A DNA stretch of 25,974 bases from an uncultured Collinsella sp. GTDB lineage: Bacteria; Actinomycetota; Coriobacteriia; Coriobacteriales; Coriobacteriaceae. The translations under genes and the position numbers were made by a program. Of this stretch, positions 8,355 through 17,251 are shown in pieces (position 1 is the stretch's first letter; each line of letters opens with the position of its first letter). The stretch is taken from the NCBI GenBank assembly GCA_958405195.1, contig CATYDM010000030.1, forward strand, positions 1-25,974, in the 5' to 3' direction. The notes beneath the pieces are model-generated. The model saw nothing but the letters and a program-made list of their open reading frames with translations, was not told where the DNA came from and searched no databases.

Positions 8355-9221
8355 ATGGTGGGTACCGTGGTTATCAAGCGAGTTTTTAACAACAACGTCG
8401 CAATGGTCACTTCGGACGATGGCTCCGAGCTCATCGTCATCGGTCGAGGCCTCTGCTTTGGTCGCCATGCCGGCGATGCCATCGATGAGACGTCGGTCGA
8501 AAAGACCTACGCGTTGCAGGAGGGAACTTCTCAGGATTCGCGTACGATCGACCGCTTGGCACATCTTTTGGAGTCCATCCCCACCGTCAACCTCGTGATT
8601 TCCGAGGACATCGTTCAGATGCTCCGTCGAGAGCTCAATGTCGACATCAACGATAAGATCCTCATCGCTCTCGCAGACCATATCAGCCTTGCTTTGGAGC
8701 GCGAGCGCAAGGGCGTCTCCTGTGAGAATCCGTTGCTGCTCGAGATCCAGCAGTTCTATCGCAAGGAGTATGCACTTGCGGGCCGTGCTCTGCAGATTAT
8801 CAAGGAGTATATGGGCATCCAGATGAGCGAAGAAGAGCAGGGTTTCATTACGCTGCATATCGTCAACGCCACCATGCCGCAACGCTCTGACCGTCTGATT
8901 GTTTCGGTCCAGCTTGTTCGCGACGTGCTCGCGATTGTTTCTGAGCGCTATTCTACGACCCTCGATGGCACCTCGCTGCCTTACGAACGTTTCGTTCGCC
9001 ACTTGCAGTTTTTCGCACAGCGAGCGCTCGATCCTGCGGCCGGGCAAATCAACGGAGACGCGCTGTTCCGAATCGATGAAACGGCGTATCCGCGTGCATT
9101 CTCGTGCGCGGACGCCATAGCCGCTCACTTGTCGTCTACCTATAACGTTGTCGTTACCGATGCTGAGAAGAGTTATCTCGCATATCACATTGTTAACCTG
9201 CTTGGAGAACCTGGTCTCTAG
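8355..9221 (+). CDS. LicT/BglG-family transcriptional antiterminator
   Basis: The 288-residue protein has an N-terminal RNA-binding domain (about 1-60, with KRVFNNNVAMV at 8-18) and two PTS regulation domains. Four conserved histidines are present: H109 and H168 in PRD1, H216 and H278 in PRD2. In this family PTS-dependent phosphorylation of these residues controls dimer formation and binding to a leader hairpin, which prevents termination. The ATG at 8355 lacks a clear Shine-Dalgarno; a GTG at 8367 would give the more typical short N-terminus, so the start is uncertain. It lies between the EIIA and permease genes and probably controls both. No classical RAT sequence was recognised, although a weak hairpin lies at 9253-9273. 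Confidence 0.92.
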   Translation: MVGTVVIKRVFNNNVAMVTSDDGSELIVIGRGLCFGRHAGDAIDETSVEKTYALQEGTSQDSRTIDRLAHLLESIPTVNLVISEDIVQMLRRELNVDINDKILIALADHISLALERERKGVSCENPLLLEIQQFYRKEYALAGRALQIIKEYMGIQMSEEEQGFITLHIVNATMPQRSDRLIVSVQLVRDVLAIVSERYSTTLDGTSLPYERFVRHLQFFAQRALDPAAGQINGDALFRIDETAYPRAFSCADAIAAHLSSTYNVVVTDAEKSYLAYHIVNLLGEPGL

Positions 9222-9252
9222 GCATACCGTGCCCACACATCGATTGATATAA

Positions 9253-9273
9253 GGCAGGGCTTACGGTCTTGCC
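9253..9273 (+). promoter_or_regulatory. Small hairpin between licT-like gene and permease gene
   Basis: GGCAGGGCT and GGTCTTGCC can pair through nine positions (three G-U) with a 3-nt loop, inside the 99-bp gap before the permease. It could be a secondary regulatory structure; evidence is weak. Confidence 0.2.
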
Positions 9274-9320
9274 CAGGGCACATCTGTCTTAATTTGCGGA
9301 AAAGGAAGGGGAGTACCGCT

Positions 9321-10913
9321 ATGACCGCAAAAAAGAAGTTCAATTTCAAAGCGCCGTTGGAGGTGTTCGCGAAGTCGATAGTCCAGCCGATGATGTATCT
9401 CTCGGTTGCCGGCATCCTGCTCATCGTGGGCATCATTCTGACCAACAAGACCATCTGCGCTTTGGTCCCCGTACTGGGCTCCGGTCCGTTCCAGCTTGTG
9501 GGCGCCGTTGTCTATCAGTCGCTGATGTTTATCATCAACAACCTCTCGATTCTGTTCTGCGTGGGCATCGCCGGCGCCATGGCAAAGAAGAACAAGGGCC
9601 ATGCTTCGCTGATCGCCCTGATGTCGTTCTTCCTGTTCCTGCAGGCTAACAACATCGTGCTCAACGCCACCGGCTCTCTTGCCGATGCGAGCGGCATGCT
9701 CGGTCTTACCGGAACCGGCCAGGCCACCGTTATGGGCATTCAGGTGCTCGATACCGGCGTGTTCGGCGGCATCATCCTGGGCTGCATCACCGGTGCCGTG
9801 TTCAACAAGTACTCGAACAAGCAGTTCCCCATTGCCCTTTCGATGTTCTCGGGCGTTCGCTTCCCGTTCCTGATCATGATCATCATTTCCTGGATCATGG
9901 GCGCTGGCTTCTGCATCGTTTGGCCTCCGGTTCAGGGTGCCATCTCCTCCGTTGCCGGCATCATTAAGGAGTCGGGCAACATCGGTCTGTTTATCTACGG
10001 CATGCTCAACAAGCTGCTCGTTCCCACCGGTCTGCACCACCTCATCTACACCCCGTTCCAGTTCTCCGATGTGGGCGGCACCCTGACGCTGGGCGATCAG
10101 GTTATCGCCGGTGCCTACCCCATCCGTGTTGCCGAGATGGCAATGACGGGCCAGCCCTTCTCCGATAGCACCTACTTCAACAGCTACACCTTTAACAACC
10201 TGTGGCCCTACATCGGTATCGGTCTCGCCTTTATCTTCACCGCTTACAAGGGGAACAAGGATAAGACCAAGGCCGTTATCATCCCGCTGATCATCACCGC
10301 CGTGCTCTCCTGTGTCACCGAGCCCATGGACTTCCTCTTTGTCGTTCACTCGGTTCTTTCCGGCATCTTCCTGGTCCTGCTCAAGGTCCTCTCCGTGCCC
10401 GCTTCGACTGCAGGCGGCATCATCAACATCGTGGTTTCCAACCTGGTCCTGGGTGTCGACAAGACCAACTGGCCGGTTATGCTGGTACTCGGAGTCGTCA
10501 ACGCCGCGCTGTACTTCTTCCTCTTCACCTTCCTCATCAAGAAGCTCAACCTCCACACGCCTGGTCGCGAGGAGGAGTCCGAGCTCGCCGAGTCCGTTGC
10601 CGAGGGCGAGGCCGCCGCGTCTGTCGCGGTGAAGCAGGGCGCTGTCGCCGCAGCTCCCGCAGAGGGCGTCGATGCAGGTATTGCCGACCTGGTCGCAGGT
10701 CTTGGTGGCAAGGACAACATCGAGGAGCTCGAGAATTGCTTTACGCGTCTCCGCGTGAACGTTAAGAACCCGGACCTCATCGATGAGAGCCTCATCAACC
10801 ACGTGCCCAACAGCGGCATCAACCGCAACGGTAACAATATCCAGATCATCTTTGGCATGAAGGTCGCCGAGATGCGCGACAAAGTCGAGAACGCAATTGA
10901 GAAGGAGCAGTAA
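9321..10913 (+). CDS. PTS EIICB permease, alpha-glucoside/maltose type
   Basis: The 530-residue protein imports and phosphorylates a sugar. The first ~420 residues form the membrane-embedded EIIC domain with many hydrophobic segments and the signature LLVPTGLHHLIYTPF near 233-247. After a Glu/Ala-rich linker (about 420-450) comes the EIIB domain, in which C473 within NCFTRLR is the phosphorylated cysteine. No EIIA domain is attached; the EIIA gene at the head of the locus would supply phosphate. The ATG at 9321 follows AAGGGGAG. Only 3 bp separate it from the GH4 gene, so the two are co-translated. The neighbouring GH4 enzyme with its alpha-type motif points to maltose or another alpha-linked disaccharide; the exact sugar cannot be read from sequence. 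Confidence 0.92.
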   Translation: MTAKKKFNFKAPLEVFAKSIVQPMMYLSVAGILLIVGIILTNKTICALVPVLGSGPFQLVGAVVYQSLMFIINNLSILFCVGIAGAMAKKNKGHASLIALMSFFLFLQANNIVLNATGSLADASGMLGLTGTGQATVMGIQVLDTGVFGGIILGCITGAVFNKYSNKQFPIALSMFSGVRFPFLIMIIISWIMGAGFCIVWPPVQGAISSVAGIIKESGNIGLFIYGMLNKLLVPTGLHHLIYTPFQFSDVGGTLTLGDQVIAGAYPIRVAEMAMTGQPFSDSTYFNSYTFNNLWPYIGIGLAFIFTAYKGNKDKTKAVIIPLIITAVLSCVTEPMDFLFVVHSVLSGIFLVLLKVLSVPASTAGGIINIVVSNLVLGVDKTNWPVMLVLGVVNAALYFFLFTFLIKKLNLHTPGREEESELAESVAEGEAAASVAVKQGAVAAAPAEGVDAGIADLVAGLGGKDNIEELENCFTRLRVNVKNPDLIDESLINHVPNSGINRNGNNIQIIFGMKVAEMRDKVENAIEKEQ

Positions 10914-10916
10914 ACA

Positions 10917-12299
10917 ATGATCATTACTCTGTGTGGTGGCGGATCCACCTTTACCCCCGGCATCGTCAAGTCCATCGCCCTGCGCAAGGACGAGCTCGAC
11001 GTTGACGAGATTCGCCTGTACGACATCAACGAGGAGCGCCAGCGCAAGATCGGCGTGCTCGTGGACTGGATTTTGCACGAGGACCTTGGCCTGGACATCA
11101 AGCTCACGGTGACTACCGACAAGGAGACGGCTTTTACCGACGCGAGCTTCGTGTTTGCCCAGATGCGCGTGGGCGGCTACGCCATGCGCGAGCAGGACGA
11201 GAAGATTCCGCTGCGTCACGGCTGCGTGGGCCAGGAGACTTGCGGTTGCGGCGGCCTTGCCTATGGCATGCGCACCATCTTCCCCATGGTCGAGCTAATC
11301 GATGACGTTGAGAAGTACGCTAAGAAGGATTACTGGATTCTCAACTACTCCAACCCTGCCGCTATCGTCTCCGAGGGCTGCCGTGTGCTGCGTCCCAACG
11401 CTCGTATCATCAACATCTGCGACATGCCGATCGCGATTATCGACGTGGTTTGCGCCGCGCTCGATATCGACAAGAAGGATGTCGAGTACGATTGCTTTGG
11501 CCTCAACCACTTTGGTTGGTTCACCTCGATCCGCCACAAGGGCGAGGAGGTGCTCCCGCAGCTGCGCGAGTACATCAAGGAGCACCAGATCCTGCTGCCC
11601 GACTCCTACCTCAAGGGCATGGGCTCGCTCATGGCAAAGAAGCCCGAGGAGGCCACTGACGAGCATCCCGAGCAGAACCGCCACACCAAGGGCAGCTGGT
11701 ACTACGTCTGGAAGGGCGAGTACGAGATCATGGAGTGCTTCCCGGAGTACCTGCCCAACACGTATCTGAACTACTACCTGCAGCAGAAGGAGTTCGTCGA
11801 GCATTCCAACCCCGAGCGCACCCGTGCTAACGAGGTTGAGGAGACGCGCGAGAAGAACCTCTTCGACGGCATCGACCACTACGAGAAGACGGGCGAGATC
11901 GACGAGAGCACGTTCTATGCGGGCAGCCACGGCGACTGGATTGCCGACCTGGCTATCGCTCTGAAGAACGACACCAAGCAGCGCTTCCTGGTCATTTGCG
12001 AGAACAAGGGCGCTATCCCCAACATGCCCTACGACGCTATGGTCGAGCTGCCTGCCTACATTGGCAAGAACGGCCCCGAGGTCATCAGCCGCGACAACAT
12101 TCCTCTGTTCCAGCAGGGCCTTATGATGCAGCAGCTGAACTCCGAGAAGCTCGTGGTCGAGGCTACGATCGAGGGTTCGTACGAGAAGGCGCTCAAGGCC
12201 TTCACGCTGAACAAGACCGTGCCGTCGATGAAGGTCGCCAAGGAAGTTCTCGACGACATGATCGAGGCTAACAAGGGTTACTGGCCCGAGCTTAAGTAA
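10917..12299 (+). CDS. GH4 6-phospho-alpha-glucosidase
   Basis: The 460-residue cytoplasmic enzyme belongs to glycoside hydrolase family 4, which uses NAD+ and a divalent metal (usually Mn2+) in an oxidation-elimination mechanism. The N-terminal dinucleotide-binding loop is CGGGSTFTPG (6-15). The metal-site residues are C168 in CDMP (168-171) and H198 in GLNHFGW. CDMP at this position is the mark of the alpha-specific 6-phosphoglucosidases (GlvA type), whereas beta-specific members usually have CN-V/I-P. Length agrees with the family (about 440-460). The substrate would be the phosphorylated disaccharide delivered by the EIICB permease, encoded 3 bp upstream. A GGAG precedes the ATG within the end of the permease gene. 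A hairpin terminator follows. Confidence 0.94.
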   Translation: MIITLCGGGSTFTPGIVKSIALRKDELDVDEIRLYDINEERQRKIGVLVDWILHEDLGLDIKLTVTTDKETAFTDASFVFAQMRVGGYAMREQDEKIPLRHGCVGQETCGCGGLAYGMRTIFPMVELIDDVEKYAKKDYWILNYSNPAAIVSEGCRVLRPNARIINICDMPIAIIDVVCAALDIDKKDVEYDCFGLNHFGWFTSIRHKGEEVLPQLREYIKEHQILLPDSYLKGMGSLMAKKPEEATDEHPEQNRHTKGSWYYVWKGEYEIMECFPEYLPNTYLNYYLQQKEFVEHSNPERTRANEVEETREKNLFDGIDHYEKTGEIDESTFYAGSHGDWIADLAIALKNDTKQRFLVICENKGAIPNMPYDAMVELPAYIGKNGPEVISRDNIPLFQQGLMMQQLNSEKLVVEATIEGSYEKALKAFTLNKTVPSMKVAKEVLDDMIEANKGYWPELK

Positions 12300-12331
12300 A
12301 AGCAACAGGGTCGCTGACCGCATACCTAGAG

Positions 12332-12369
12332 CAATGCCCCGTCCACGTGATTGCGTGGGCGGGGCATTG
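12332..12369 (+). terminator. Hairpin terminator after the GH4 gene
   Basis: A 16-bp stem, CAATGCCCCGTCCACG (12332-12347) with CGTGGGCGGGGCATTG (12354-12369), has a single G-U pair and a 6-nt loop. The tract that follows is TCGTTT, a weak U-run. Confidence 0.75.
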
Positions 12370-12372
12370 TCG

Positions 12373-12394
12373 TTTGGTAACGCGTTTTACCAAA
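12373..12394. promoter_or_regulatory. LacI-type operator-like palindrome upstream of the hydrogenase operon
   Basis: TTTGGTAA (12373-12380) and TTACCAAA (12387-12394) form a perfect inverted repeat around a 6-bp spacer containing CGCG. This symmetry resembles operators of LacI/GalR-family repressors. It lies 162 bp upstream of the first hydrogenase gene and just behind the GH4 terminator, so it more likely controls the hydrogenase operon. Confidence 0.45.
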
Positions 12395-12555
12395 TATGGC
12401 ATTTATCTGCGGTAATGTTCTATTTCACCGCTGAGGGTGACATTTCATGCCGCCTGCCGAACTGCGTGGAGACCTAACAACTTTTTAGGTCAGTGTTGTG
12501 CGTGTAGCAATTTCGCCCGGCCTCGCCTCCGGGCTGCCATGTGAGAGGGGATCTT

Positions 12556-14388
12556 ATGGCTCGACTGCATGTAATGGAACGCAGCCACGCTCAGGCCGTC
12601 ATGGACGACCTGCACGATGCGCTCGGACGTCGTCTGGCGGTGAGTTCGCTCGCCCCGTGTCCCGTCGAGTTTACGGCGGCGCTCGTCAACCTGTGCTCCA
12701 CCCAGAGCTGCGGCAAGTGCACTCCCTGCCGTGTGGGCCTGAGCGCGCTAAGCGACCTGCTCGCCGATGTGCTCGAAGGGCGTGCCGATGAGTCTACGCT
12801 CAATCTGATCGAGCGTACGGCCCGCACCATCTACCTTTCGAGTGACTGCGCCATCGGTTACGAGGCCGGCGCCATGGCACTCACGGCTATTCGTGGCTTT
12901 CGCGACGATTTTGAGCACCACATCCGCGAGCACTCCTGCGGCTTTGACCGCGAGGCTCGCGTCCCGTGTGTCTCGGGCTGCCCGGCGCACGTCGACATTC
13001 CTGGTTACATCTCGCTCGTCGAGGCAGGCCGTTATGCCGACGCCGTCAAGGTCATCCGCAAGAACAACCCGCTACCGCTCGTCTGTGGCCTGGTGTGCGA
13101 GCATCCCTGCGAGATGCATTGCCGCCGTGGCATGGTCGACGATCCCATGAATATCCTCGCCCTCAAGCGTTTTGCCGTTGAGCACAGTGACCTCAACGAC
13201 CACAAGCCGCATGTGGCGGACAACACCGGTAAGCGCGTCGCCGTGATAGGCGGCGGCCCGGCCGGCCTTTCCTGTGCCTACTACCTGGCCGTGATGGGTC
13301 ACAAGGTGACCATTTTTGAGCAGCGCCATCACTTGGGCGGCATGCTGCGCTACGGCATCCCCAGCTATCGTCTGCCGCGCGAGCGCCTGCAGGCCGAGAT
13401 CGACTGGATCTTGAGCGCCGGAATCGACGTTGAGCTCGACCACTCCGTCAACGGCGAGGAGCTCGCCCGTCTGCGCGACGAGTTCGATGCCGTCTACCTG
13501 GCCATCGGTGCCCACAGTGACAAGAAGCTCGGCCTTCCGGGTGAAGAGGCGCCCGGCGTGGAATCGGCCGTCAAGATGCTGCGCGCCATCGGCGATGACG
13601 AACTGCCCGACCTGAGCGGCCAGCGCGTGTGCGTCATTGGCGGCGGCAACGTGGCCATGGACGTGGCGCGCTCTGCTGTGCGCTGCGGTGCCGAAAAGGT
13701 GAGCATCGTCTACCGCCGTCGCATCTGCGATATGACGGCCCAGGACGCCGAGATCGCCGGTGCCCAGGCCGAGGGCTGCGAGGTACTGGAGTTGACGGCC
13801 CCGCTCGCCATCGAGACGGGCGAGGACGGTCGCGTGAACGGCTTGCGCGTGCAACCGCAGATTATCGGCGAGCCCCGTCGCGGTCGTCCGGCTCCGCGTG
13901 CCGCTGCCACGCCCGAGCGCGTCATCCCCTGCGAGCGCGTGTTTGTTGCCATTGGCCAGGATATCGATTCCAAGCCGTTTGAGGACATGGGCATCGCCTG
14001 CAAGTGGGGTCGCGTCGTCACCGATTCGGACGGCGCCGTGCCCAACTTCGATGGCCTCTTTAGCGGCGGCGACTGCCAGACCGGCCCCGCCACCGTCATC
14101 CGTGCCATCAACGCCGGCCGCGTGGCTTCGGCAAACATCGACCGCTACCTGGGCTTTGACCACAAGATCAAGCTCGACGTGGAGCTGCCGACCGTCCAGT
14201 TTAAGGGCAAGCATGAGTGCGGCCGCTGCGAGCTGGGCGAGCGCGAGGCCGGCGAGCGCATTCACGATTGGAATCTGGTCGAACAGGGCCTTACCGAGGA
14301 GGAGGCACGCCAAGAGGCGAGTCGCTGCCTGCGTTGCGACCACTTTGGCTTTGGCGCGTTCCGCGGAGGGAGGAACCTGGAATGGTAG
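12556..14388 (+). CDS. GltD-like NAD(P)H-dependent flavoprotein with N-terminal NuoF-type [4Fe-4S] domain
   Basis: The 610-residue protein is the probable NAD(P)H-oxidising partner of the hydrogenase encoded next. Residues about 40-125 match the NuoF C-terminal cluster domain: SCGKCTPC gives C52, C55, C58, with C98 as likely fourth ligand. From about 130 the protein follows the glutamate synthase small-subunit (GltD) plan: cluster cysteines C138, C142, C181, C185, C189, FAD loop GGGPAGLS (232-239) and a second dinucleotide loop IGGGNVAMDVAR (from 361). The FMN/NADH domain of real NuoF is absent. The C-terminus adds further cysteines (CGRC, CLRC). The ATG at 12556 follows GAGGGG. Its stop overlaps the hydrogenase start (ATGGTAG), so translation is coupled. 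The arrangement recalls GltD-linked [FeFe] hydrogenases; whether it prefers NADH or NADPH cannot be told. Confidence 0.88.
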   Translation: MARLHVMERSHAQAVMDDLHDALGRRLAVSSLAPCPVEFTAALVNLCSTQSCGKCTPCRVGLSALSDLLADVLEGRADESTLNLIERTARTIYLSSDCAIGYEAGAMALTAIRGFRDDFEHHIREHSCGFDREARVPCVSGCPAHVDIPGYISLVEAGRYADAVKVIRKNNPLPLVCGLVCEHPCEMHCRRGMVDDPMNILALKRFAVEHSDLNDHKPHVADNTGKRVAVIGGGPAGLSCAYYLAVMGHKVTIFEQRHHLGGMLRYGIPSYRLPRERLQAEIDWILSAGIDVELDHSVNGEELARLRDEFDAVYLAIGAHSDKKLGLPGEEAPGVESAVKMLRAIGDDELPDLSGQRVCVIGGGNVAMDVARSAVRCGAEKVSIVYRRRICDMTAQDAEIAGAQAEGCEVLELTAPLAIETGEDGRVNGLRVQPQIIGEPRRGRPAPRAAATPERVIPCERVFVAIGQDIDSKPFEDMGIACKWGRVVTDSDGAVPNFDGLFSGGDCQTGPATVIRAINAGRVASANIDRYLGFDHKIKLDVELPTVQFKGKHECGRCELGEREAGERIHDWNLVEQGLTEEEARQEASRCLRCDHFGFGAFRGGRNLEW

Positions 14389-16193
14389 AGCTCAACAACC
14401 CCACTGTCAGCGATAACACCGAAAGCGGAGCACTCAAAATGGTCAAGCTCACTATCGATAATTGCGAGGTCGTGGTACCCGAGCACACCACGATCCTGGA
14501 CGCGGCCAAGTCCGTCGGCATCCAGATTCCCACCCTGTGCTACCTGCGCGATCTGAACGAGATCGGCGGCTGCCGCGTGTGCGTGGTCGAGGTTGAGGGC
14601 TGCGACCAGCTGGTTGCCGCCTGCAACAACTACGTGCTCGATGGTATGGTGGTCCACACCAACAGCCCCAAGGCCCGCGAGGCGCGCCGCACCAACGTGC
14701 AGCTGCTGCTTTCGCAGCACGATTCACGCTGCACGAGCTGTGTGCGCAGCGGTAACTGCAACCTGCAGACCATTGCCAACGACCTGGGCATTTTCTATCT
14801 GCCGTATCAAAGGCATTTGGCGGGCGAGGGCTGGGATTTCGATTTCCCCATCATCCGCGAAAACGACAAGTGCATTAAATGCATGCGCTGCATCAAGGTG
14901 TGCGAGAGCGTACAGGGCCTAGGGATTTGGGACCTGACCAACCGCGCCACGCATACCGCCGTGGGCACCCGCGGGCGCGTGCCGATTGGCAAGACCGATT
15001 GTGTCGCGTGCGGCCAGTGCATCACGCATTGCCCGACAGGCGCGCTGCGCGAGCGCGACGACACCGAGACCGTGTTTGACGCGCTCGCTAATCCCGACAA
15101 GATCGTGCTGGTGCAGATCGCGCCGGCCGTGCGTAGTGCTTGGGGCGAGGAGCTCGGCATTCCGCGCGAGGAGGCAACCGTCGAGCGTCTGGCTTGCGCG
15201 CTGCGCCGTGTGGGCTTTGAGTACGTGTTCGATACCGATTTCTCGGCCGACCTCACCATTATGGAGGAGGGCTCCGAGCTGCTCGAGCGCCTGGGCGCCG
15301 CCGCTAAGGGTGAGGGCGACAGCCGCGGCTGGCCCATGTTTACGAGCTGCTGCCCGGGCTGGGTGCGCTTTGTGAAGGCGCGCTATCCGGAGTTTGTTGA
15401 CAGCCTGTCCACGTCCAAGTCGCCGCAGCAGATGTTCGGTGCCATCGCCAAGACCTACTACGCCAAGGTGCTGGGCGTTGAGCCCGAGCGCCTGTTCGTG
15501 GTGTCCGTTATGCCGTGTACGGCCAAGAAGGCCGAGTGTGCGCTGCCGAGCATGGTGGGCGAGGACGGCGCGCCCGACGTAGATGTTGCGCTGACGGTGC
15601 GCGAGATGGTGCGCATGATCCGCGCGAGCCACGTGAGCGTCGACACGCTGATCGAGGAGCCGCTCGATACGCCGCTGGGCTTTGGCACGGGCGCGGGTGT
15701 GATCTTTGGTGCCACGGGCGGCGTGATGGAGGCCGCCGTGCGCTCGGCATATTACCTGGTGACGGGCAAGAACCCAGATGCCGATTTCTTTACTGACGTG
15801 CGCGGACTCGACGGCTGGAAGGAAGCCGTCGCCGATATCGATGGCACTAAGGTGCGTGTTGCCGTGGCGCACGGGCTGGGCAACGCCGCCCGCCTGCTCG
15901 ACGCGATTCGCGACGGCCGTGTGAGCTATGACTTCGTCGAGGTCATGGCATGCCCGGGCGGCTGCGTCGGTGGCGGCGGTCAGCCCATCCACGACGGCTG
16001 CGAGCTGGCAGCCGAGCGCGGTCAGGTGCTCTGGGGCCTCGATGCGAACGCCGAGATTCGCTTCTCGCACGAGAATCCCGATGTCCAGGCGTGCTATCGC
16101 GAGTTTTTGGGCGCGCCGCTCTCGCCGCTGGCCGAGGAGTTGCTGCATACCGACCATCATGCCTGGTCGATGCCTAACGAGGGGACGTGCTAG
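14382..16193 (+). CDS. [FeFe] hydrogenase catalytic subunit
   Basis: The 603-residue enzyme should interconvert protons and H2. An N-terminal [2Fe-2S] domain has C53, C64, C67, C81. H113, C117, C120, C126 form the His/Cys [4Fe-4S] site, and two ferredoxin clusters use C164/C167/C170/C174 and C207/C210/C213/C217. All three H-cluster signatures are intact: TSCCPGW (321-327), MPCTAKKAE (377-385) and MACPGGCVGGGGQP (522-535). C323 is the expected proton-relay cysteine. The ATG at 14382 overlaps the previous stop and follows GGAGGGAGG; an ATG at 14439 (MVKLTIDN) with GGAG is an alternative that starts exactly at the [2Fe-2S] domain. Maturases HydE, HydF and HydG are not in this window. The direction (H2 production in fermentation) is inferred. 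Confidence 0.96.
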   Translation: MVELNNPTVSDNTESGALKMVKLTIDNCEVVVPEHTTILDAAKSVGIQIPTLCYLRDLNEIGGCRVCVVEVEGCDQLVAACNNYVLDGMVVHTNSPKAREARRTNVQLLLSQHDSRCTSCVRSGNCNLQTIANDLGIFYLPYQRHLAGEGWDFDFPIIRENDKCIKCMRCIKVCESVQGLGIWDLTNRATHTAVGTRGRVPIGKTDCVACGQCITHCPTGALRERDDTETVFDALANPDKIVLVQIAPAVRSAWGEELGIPREEATVERLACALRRVGFEYVFDTDFSADLTIMEEGSELLERLGAAAKGEGDSRGWPMFTSCCPGWVRFVKARYPEFVDSLSTSKSPQQMFGAIAKTYYAKVLGVEPERLFVVSVMPCTAKKAECALPSMVGEDGAPDVDVALTVREMVRMIRASHVSVDTLIEEPLDTPLGFGTGAGVIFGATGGVMEAAVRSAYYLVTGKNPDADFFTDVRGLDGWKEAVADIDGTKVRVAVAHGLGNAARLLDAIRDGRVSYDFVEVMACPGGCVGGGGQPIHDGCELAAERGQVLWGLDANAEIRFSHENPDVQACYREFLGAPLSPLAEELLHTDHHAWSMPNEGTC

Positions 16194-16195
16194 CG

Positions 16196-17248
16196 ATGCG
16201 CGCGTTTGATTTTGAGATGTCGCGCCGGGGGTTTGCCTCGGCGCTCGCCGCGGGCGCCCTGTCGCTTGCGCTCGCGGGCTGTGGCGGCGGGGCTGCCGGT
16301 GCCGGGTCTGCCGCGGGCTCGGCTGCCGGTGGTGCGGCGACCGCCGCGGAGCCCGTCGAGGTGCACGTCGCCTCGCTCAAGGGGCCGACCTCGATTGGCC
16401 TGGTGCAGTTTATGGACCAGGCTGCCGATGGCGAGACGGACAATAAGTTCGACTTTGCGATCAACACTGCCGCCGACAAGATTGTGCCCTAGGTCATTCA
16501 GGGCGATATCGATATCGCCCTGGTGCCCGCCAACGTGGCGAGCGTGCTCTACAACAAGACCGAGGGCGCGGTGCAGGTCATCGACATCAACACGCTGGGC
16601 GTGCTGAACGTTGTGACGGGCGACGCGAATGTGGCCTCGTTTGGCGATCTGGCGGGCCATACCGTCTATATGACGGGCAAGGGCACCACGCCGGAGTACG
16701 TCATGAACTACTTGCTGGAGCGCGCGGGCCTGACCGGCCAGGTGGCGCTTGAGTTTAAGAGCGAGCCCACCGAGGTGCTGTCGGCGTTGCTCGTCGACCC
16801 GTCCGCCGTGGGCGTGCTGCCGGAGCCGTTCAAGACGGCGGCCATCGCCAAGAGCGAAGGCAAGCTGTCGGCGGCGGTAAGTCTGACCGATGTGTGGGAT
16901 GAGCTGGCGGGTGACACGGGCTCCCGTTTGCTGACGGGCGTGACCGTGGTGCGCCGGGCCTTTGCCAAGGAACATCCCGAGGCCGTGGCGGAATTCTTGA
17001 GCTGCCATGCGGCGAGCGTTGAGGCCGTGAACGCGGCGCCGGCAGACTGGGCTCAGGCCGTGGTCGATGCGGGCATCGTCGATAACGCCGCGATTGCCGA
17101 AAAGGCGATTCCCGGGTGCATGCTCGTGTGCCAGACGGGGAAGGATATGAAGGCGGCGCTCGACGGGTATCTGCAGGTGCTGGCTGATGCGGACGCGAGC
17201 GCCGTGGGCGGCAAGCTCCCGGCCGATGATTTCTACTACATGGAGTAG
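16196..17248 (+). pseudogene. ABC transporter substrate-binding lipoprotein, interrupted by in-frame TAG
   Basis: The gene has 350 codons, but codon 99 (16490-16492) is TAG. Both halves lie in the same frame and keep family-like sequence, so a single base change in a Lys, Gln or Glu codon is the simplest cause. The N-terminus has a twin-arginine motif (SRRGFAS) followed by a hydrophobic stretch and the lipobox LAGC, so the intact protein would be exported by Tat and lipid-anchored. Downstream text such as GDIDIALVPANVASVLYNK is typical of NMT1/TauA-like periplasmic binding proteins. It starts 2 bp after the hydrogenase stop and ends 3 bp before the permease-ATPase gene. As read, only a 98-residue fragment is made. 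Restart at GTG 16523 is possible but has no ribosome binding site. Ligand unknown. Confidence 0.85.
16499..16522 (+). other. Perfect 24-bp palindrome just after the premature TAG
   Basis: CAGGGCGATATC is followed directly by its reverse complement. As RNA this gives a 10-bp stem with a UCGA tetraloop, starting 6 nt after the TAG. The same bases encode QGDIDIAL, a conserved-looking motif, so the palindrome may be a by-product of coding. Confidence 0.6.
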
Positions 17249-17251
17249 CCC

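Noticed and set aside
9261..11219. Long open frame antisense to the EIICB and GH4 genes
   Set aside because: It covers two clear genes on the other strand and has a biased composition with no recognisable motif.
13072..14343. Long open frame antisense to the GltD-like gene
   Set aside because: It is a shadow of a well-supported coding region and has no domain signature.
16490..16522. Pyrrolysine or selenocysteine-type recoding of the TAG
   Set aside because: Several genes here end in TAG, selenocysteine uses TGA, and no suppressor machinery is visible. It is kept only as a point to verify.
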